Below are positions 6,978 to 10,245 of a DNA stretch of 10,245 bases, one piece after another. Positions within the stretch are counted from its first letter, which is position 1. Each line of letters opens with the position of its first letter. A model generated the notes under the pieces. The model did not search any database. It had not been told where the DNA came from and was given only the letters and a program-made list of their open reading frames with translations. This DNA is from Chloroflexota bacterium. GTDB taxonomy: Bacteria; Chloroflexota; Anaerolineae; UBA1429. The DNA lies in contig JACIWY010000100.1 of assembly GCA_014360745.1 (NCBI GenBank), forward strand, positions 1-10,245. Direction: 5' to 3'. A program made the translations under genes and the position numbers.

Positions 6978-9651
6978 CTTGTGGGGCAAAACCACGCCGC
7001 AAAGTGGGCCGCCCGAGACGCGCAAGGTACATCCCTTGATTTGTCATATGGTCGATGTGGCCGAGGTGGTGGGCGCTATGTGGGACGGTTGCCTGGGGGC
7101 CGGTATGCGCCGGCATGTCTGCGAGGCGTTAGGCTGCGACGAGGACGCCGCGTGCCGCACATTGATGTTCTGGGCGGCGCTGCACGATTTGGGCAAGGCC
7201 AGCCCGGCGTTCCAGCGACGCCACAAGCCGGCTGTGGCGCTATTGCAGGCCCAGGGTCTGACCTTTGAGCGCGAGTTCGGCGGCGATGCGGGCGCTTACC
7301 ACGGTCTGCTCAGCGCCTGGGCGCTCCCCGCGCTGCTCGGCGAGCGACACCTGTCGGACGTCCTGGCGCGCGACCTAGCCAAGGGCCTGGGTGGGCACCA
7401 CGGCAGTTGGCCGCCGCCCAACTTTAAGCAGGCCCTCAACCGCGACCACTATGGTGGCGCTGAGTGGGACGCCGCTCGCGCGCAGCTCGTGGACGCCCTG
7501 TTCCGCCTCTATGTACCGGCGCCGCTCCAGGGGCGGCTGGAGGCGCGTCCTGCCCGGCAGGCATTCGTGACGCTCCTCTCGGGCCTCGTCTCCACGGCGG
7601 ACTGGATCGGCTCCATGGAGTGCTACTTTGAGGCCGCGCCCGACACGAGCGATCTGGCAGTCTATGCGGGACAGTCGTCCCACAATGCGCGACGCGCCAT
7701 CCATGAGTTACGGTGGGATGCCTGGCAACCGCCCCATGAAACAGCCTCGTTCTCTCGGCTCTTTCCCGCCATCGAGCAGCTCAATGGCATGCAGCAGGCT
7801 ATCGTCGGGCTGGCTGAGACCTTGGATGGCCCGTCCTTGGTGCTGATCGAGGCTCCCACCGGCACCGGCAAGACCGAGGCGGCGCTCTATCTCGCGGACC
7901 ATTGGGCGCGCACCTTGCAGCAGCGCGGGCTATACGTCGCCATGCCCACCACCGCCACCAGCAACGAGATGCACAAACGGGTGGGCGCCATGCTGTATGC
8001 GCGCTACGGAGAGGGCCAGGTCGAACCGCTGTTGATCCACGGCCAGGCCCGCTGGCAAGACGCGCCCGCCGAGATCACCATCGAGGTAGAGGACAAGTCC
8101 GAGGGGGCGGCAGACGGCGTCGATGCCATGTCCTGGTTCCTGCCGCGCAAACGCAGCCTGCTGGCCCCCTTTGGCGTGGGCACGGTGGATCAGGCGCTGC
8201 TTAGCGTGCTGCTCACGCGGCACTTTTTCGTGCGCCTGTTCGGCCTGGCGCACAAGACGGTCATCTTTGACGAGGTACACGCCTATGACACCTACATGTC
8301 CACCCTCTTTGCGCGGCTGCTCGGCTGGCTGCGCGCCCAGAACTGCTCGGTGATCATGCTTTCGGCCACGCTGCCCGCTTCCACACGAAGGGCCTTCCTC
8401 AGCGCCTATGGCGCGCCGGGCGATCTGGACCTGAGCGCCATCCGCTACCCCGCGGTGACGTGGGCCTGCGGCGGGCGCGCCGACTGCCAGCCTCTGCCCG
8501 CGCCGCCCGACCGCACCCTGGCGCTGGGTTGGCTCGCTCACGGCATCGAGCCGCTCGTCGCGGCGCTGCGTGAGGCACTGGCCGAGGGGGGCTGCGCCGC
8601 CGTGTTGTGCAACACCGTGGCTCGCGCCCAGCAGGTTTACAGCGCCTTGCGTGAGGCAGCGCTCGCGCCCGAGGACGACCTGACCCTTTTTCACAGCCGC
8701 TTCCCCCTCGCCTGGCGCGAAGGGATTGAGAATAAAGTGCGCGAGCGTTACGGCAAGGCTTCCACGCCGGAGCAGCGCCGGGGCGTCGTCGTGGCCACGC
8801 AGGTGATCGAACAGAGCCTCGACCTCGATTTCGACCTGATGATCAGCGACCTGGCGCCGGTGGACCTGCTCCTGCAGCGCGCCGGCCGGCTGCACCGCCA
8901 CGCTGGACGCGAGCGCCCGGTGCTCCTGAGCACGCCCCGTCTGCTGCTGGTGGAGCCGGAGAACGCCGACGCCCTGCCGGAGTGGGGCAGCGACGCCTAT
9001 GTGTACGAGCCCTACTTTTTGCTGCGCACCTGGCTGGCGCTGCAAGGGCGCGCCGCGCTAGCCCTGCCTTCGCAGACGCAAGAGCTGATCGAGGCGGTGT
9101 ATGGGGAGGAGGAGCCGGAGGCTGAGGGCAGCTTGGCCCAATCTTTGGCGCGGGCTAAGGAGCGATGGGAACAGCACAGGCGCGAGCACAGCCAGATCGC
9201 CAGAACCAAGCTGGTTCTGCCTCCTTATGATGAAGATCTATTCGAGCAGCGCAACCCAGACTATGCCGAGGAGAATCCGGACGTTCGCCAATCTATGCGC
9301 GCCCTCACCCGATTGGGCGATGAGGGCCTCTCGTTGGTGTGCCTGCACCAACAGGCCTATGGATTGACCTTAGAGCCGGAAGGCGGGCCTGTGGTGGATA
9401 TCGACCGCCGCCCAGATGCGGCGCTTTCTCGTGATCTGGCCCGGCATATAGTACAGGTGACGCATGGCGGCGTGGTTGCGTCTCTGGCGTATCAGCGCCC
9501 GCCCGAGGCATGGCGGCGCCACAGCCTACTCCGCCATGCCCGGCTGGCCGTGTTCACTCAGGGGGAGTGTAAAGTGGAAGGAGTGCCTTCCTCCTATACC
9601 CTGCGCCTCAGTCGTACGATGGGCTTGCAGATTGACAAGGAGGGGAAATAA
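6961..9651 (+). CDS. cas3: CRISPR-associated helicase/nuclease Cas3 (type I-E)
   Basis: An 896-residue Cas3, the ATP-driven 3'-5' helicase and single-strand nuclease that Cascade recruits to destroy invading DNA. The length is that of type I-E Cas3. The N-terminal HD nuclease carries its metal ligands: His29, His75-Asp76 (ALHDLGKASPAFQ), His114, His146-His147 (GLGGHHGSW) and Asp214 (STADWIGS). The SF2 helicase follows: Walker A EAPTGTGKT (297-305), motif Ia PTTATSNEMHKR, motif II DEVH (437-440), motif III SAT (468-470), a VVATQVIEQSLDLDFD stretch (610-625), and motif VI QRAGRLHR (639-646). An acidic linker (GEEEPEAEG, 715-723) leads to the C-terminal domain. All catalytic motifs look intact, so the enzyme should be active. 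The start overlaps the WYL gene by 17 nt, with GAGGGG at 6948-6953 as ribosome site, which suggests translational coupling. cas8e follows after 54 nt. Confidence 0.97.
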   Translation: MVGLFSLWGKTTPQSGPPETRKVHPLICHMVDVAEVVGAMWDGCLGAGMRRHVCEALGCDEDAACRTLMFWAALHDLGKASPAFQRRHKPAVALLQAQGLTFEREFGGDAGAYHGLLSAWALPALLGERHLSDVLARDLAKGLGGHHGSWPPPNFKQALNRDHYGGAEWDAARAQLVDALFRLYVPAPLQGRLEARPARQAFVTLLSGLVSTADWIGSMECYFEAAPDTSDLAVYAGQSSHNARRAIHELRWDAWQPPHETASFSRLFPAIEQLNGMQQAIVGLAETLDGPSLVLIEAPTGTGKTEAALYLADHWARTLQQRGLYVAMPTTATSNEMHKRVGAMLYARYGEGQVEPLLIHGQARWQDAPAEITIEVEDKSEGAADGVDAMSWFLPRKRSLLAPFGVGTVDQALLSVLLTRHFFVRLFGLAHKTVIFDEVHAYDTYMSTLFARLLGWLRAQNCSVIMLSATLPASTRRAFLSAYGAPGDLDLSAIRYPAVTWACGGRADCQPLPAPPDRTLALGWLAHGIEPLVAALREALAEGGCAAVLCNTVARAQQVYSALREAALAPEDDLTLFHSRFPLAWREGIENKVRERYGKASTPEQRRGVVVATQVIEQSLDLDFDLMISDLAPVDLLLQRAGRLHRHAGRERPVLLSTPRLLLVEPENADALPEWGSDAYVYEPYFLLRTWLALQGRAALALPSQTQELIEAVYGEEEPEAEGSLAQSLARAKERWEQHRREHSQIARTKLVLPPYDEDLFEQRNPDYAEENPDVRQSMRALTRLGDEGLSLVCLHQQAYGLTLEPEGGPVVDIDRRPDAALSRDLARHIVQVTHGGVVASLAYQRPPEAWRRHSLLRHARLAVFTQGECKVEGVPSSYTLRLSRTMGLQIDKEGK

Positions 9652-9662
9652 GAACTAAAAGA

Positions 9663-9703
9663 ATGACCAAAAGGAAGCCTTGTTTCTATGACCAAAGGAG
9701 GCC
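9663..9703 (+). repeat. Imperfect 25-bp-period duplication carrying the cas8e ribosome binding site
   Basis: ATGACCAAAAGGAAGCC (9663-9679) recurs as ATGACCAAAGGAGGCC (9688-9703). The second copy holds the AAAGGAGG (9694-9701) that serves cas8e; the first has the weaker AAAAGGAAG. The two copies fill most of the 54-nt gap between cas3 and cas8e. Confidence 0.7.
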
Positions 9704-9705
9704 CA

Positions 9706-10245
9706 ATGCCCTATTCCTTCAACCTGGTAGACGAGAAGTGGATTCCCTGCGTCGCATTTGACGGGAGCGTCGAAGAGCTGAGTTTGCGCGACGCACTGGT
9801 GCAAGCGCACCTCTACCGAGAGCTGGGTGGTGAATCGCCGCTGGTGACGGTGGCACTCTACCGACTGTTGTTGGCCGTGCTGCATCGGGTGTTCGGGCCA
9901 AAGGATCGCGACGCGTGGCGGGAGCTGTGGCTGTCGAAGCGTTGGGATAGCGCCGCTCTGGACGCCTATCTGACGCGATGGCAGCATCGCTTTGACCTGT
10001 TTGATGAGCAGCGGCCGTTTTTCCAGGCAGATCATCCCACTATTCTCCCTAATCCCATTGGCAATCTACTCCACGAGCTCTGCAAGAACGATACATTCTA
10101 CGATCACCGGACACTGGATGGGGTTGAGCTTAACCCTGCTGAGGCGACACGACACTTGCTGACTGCCCAAGCGTTTGGGAGATGGATGACAAAAGGTCCG
10201 TATGGGCAGCTTCCATTTGGCGATAAAGATCACCCCCCTGGCGCA
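9706..10245 (+). CDS. cas8e: Cascade large subunit Cas8e (Cse1/CasA), N-terminal 180 residues, 3' end outside window
   Basis: The frame stays open from ATG 9706 to the window edge, covering about a third of a Cse1 protein (usually around 500 residues). Cas8e is the large subunit of type I-E Cascade; it recognises the PAM and helps recruit Cas3. Seen: the family's opening FNLVDEKWIPC (5-15), like the N-L-x-x-D-x-W-I-P start of E. coli CasA; then LSLRDAL; the stretch FDLFDEQRPFFQ (105-116), matching the D-x-F-x-x-x-x-x-P-F-x-Q segment of the family; and NPIGNLLHELCKNDTFYDH, followed by LTAQAFGRW. Start 9706 is preferred because AAAGGAGG at 9694-9701 lies just before it; an in-frame ATG at 9688 would place that site inside the gene. 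Remaining type I-E genes (cse2, cas7, cas5, cas6e, cas1, cas2) and the array are expected downstream, beyond the window. Confidence 0.93.
   Translation, partial: MPYSFNLVDEKWIPCVAFDGSVEELSLRDALVQAHLYRELGGESPLVTVALYRLLLAVLHRVFGPKDRDAWRELWLSKRWDSAALDAYLTRWQHRFDLFDEQRPFFQADHPTILPNPIGNLLHELCKNDTFYDHRTLDGVELNPAEATRHLLTAQAFGRWMTKGPYGQLPFGDKDHPPGA

Noticed and set aside
7930..9045. 371-codon open frame on the - strand within cas3
   Set aside because: It is antisense to intact helicase motifs, has low-complexity composition and no recognisable domain.

Overview
The window is GC-rich bacterial DNA with dense, well-spaced genes and strong AAGGAGG-type ribosome binding sites. No marker gene fixes the species. 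The protein styles (a UxuA-type dehydratase, a cysteine-less PurF homologue, a BetC-type sulfatase, an aldo/keto reductase and a WYL-cas3-cas8e module) would fit a Chloroflexota-like or similar anaerobic or thermophilic heterotroph, but that placement is inference and weak.

Left part (1-4351, + strand): a run of four co-directional genes with short gaps (55, 40 and 20 nt) that looks like an operon. It starts with the 3' end of a mannonate dehydratase-like gene. Next comes a PurF-type phosphoribosyltransferase homologue whose glutaminase nucleophile and much of the glutamine site are gone. A choline-sulfatase-type (BetC-like) sulfatase and an aldo/keto reductase follow. Together they suggest a catabolic unit acting on sulfated or sugar-acid substrates; the role of the PurF-like protein in it is unclear. 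A strong hairpin at 4369-4402 closes the operon and also serves the converging gene.

Middle (4462-5981): a sulfotransferase on the - strand with its own promoter, then a divergent intergenic region of about 360 nt. That region carries the - strand sulfotransferase promoter, a good + strand promoter (TTTACA-17-TACAAT) and a perfect 12-bp palindrome in the leader of the next operon.

Right part (5982-10245, + strand): the start of a type I-E CRISPR-Cas operon. It consists of an HTH-WYL-WCX regulator, cas3 (HD nuclease plus DExH helicase, all key motifs intact) overlapping the regulator by 17 nt, and the first 180 codons of cas8e (cse1/casA), cut by the window edge. The regulator is translationally linked to cas3, so it probably controls the CRISPR operon it heads. 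No CRISPR array, tRNA, rRNA or insertion sequence is visible in the window.
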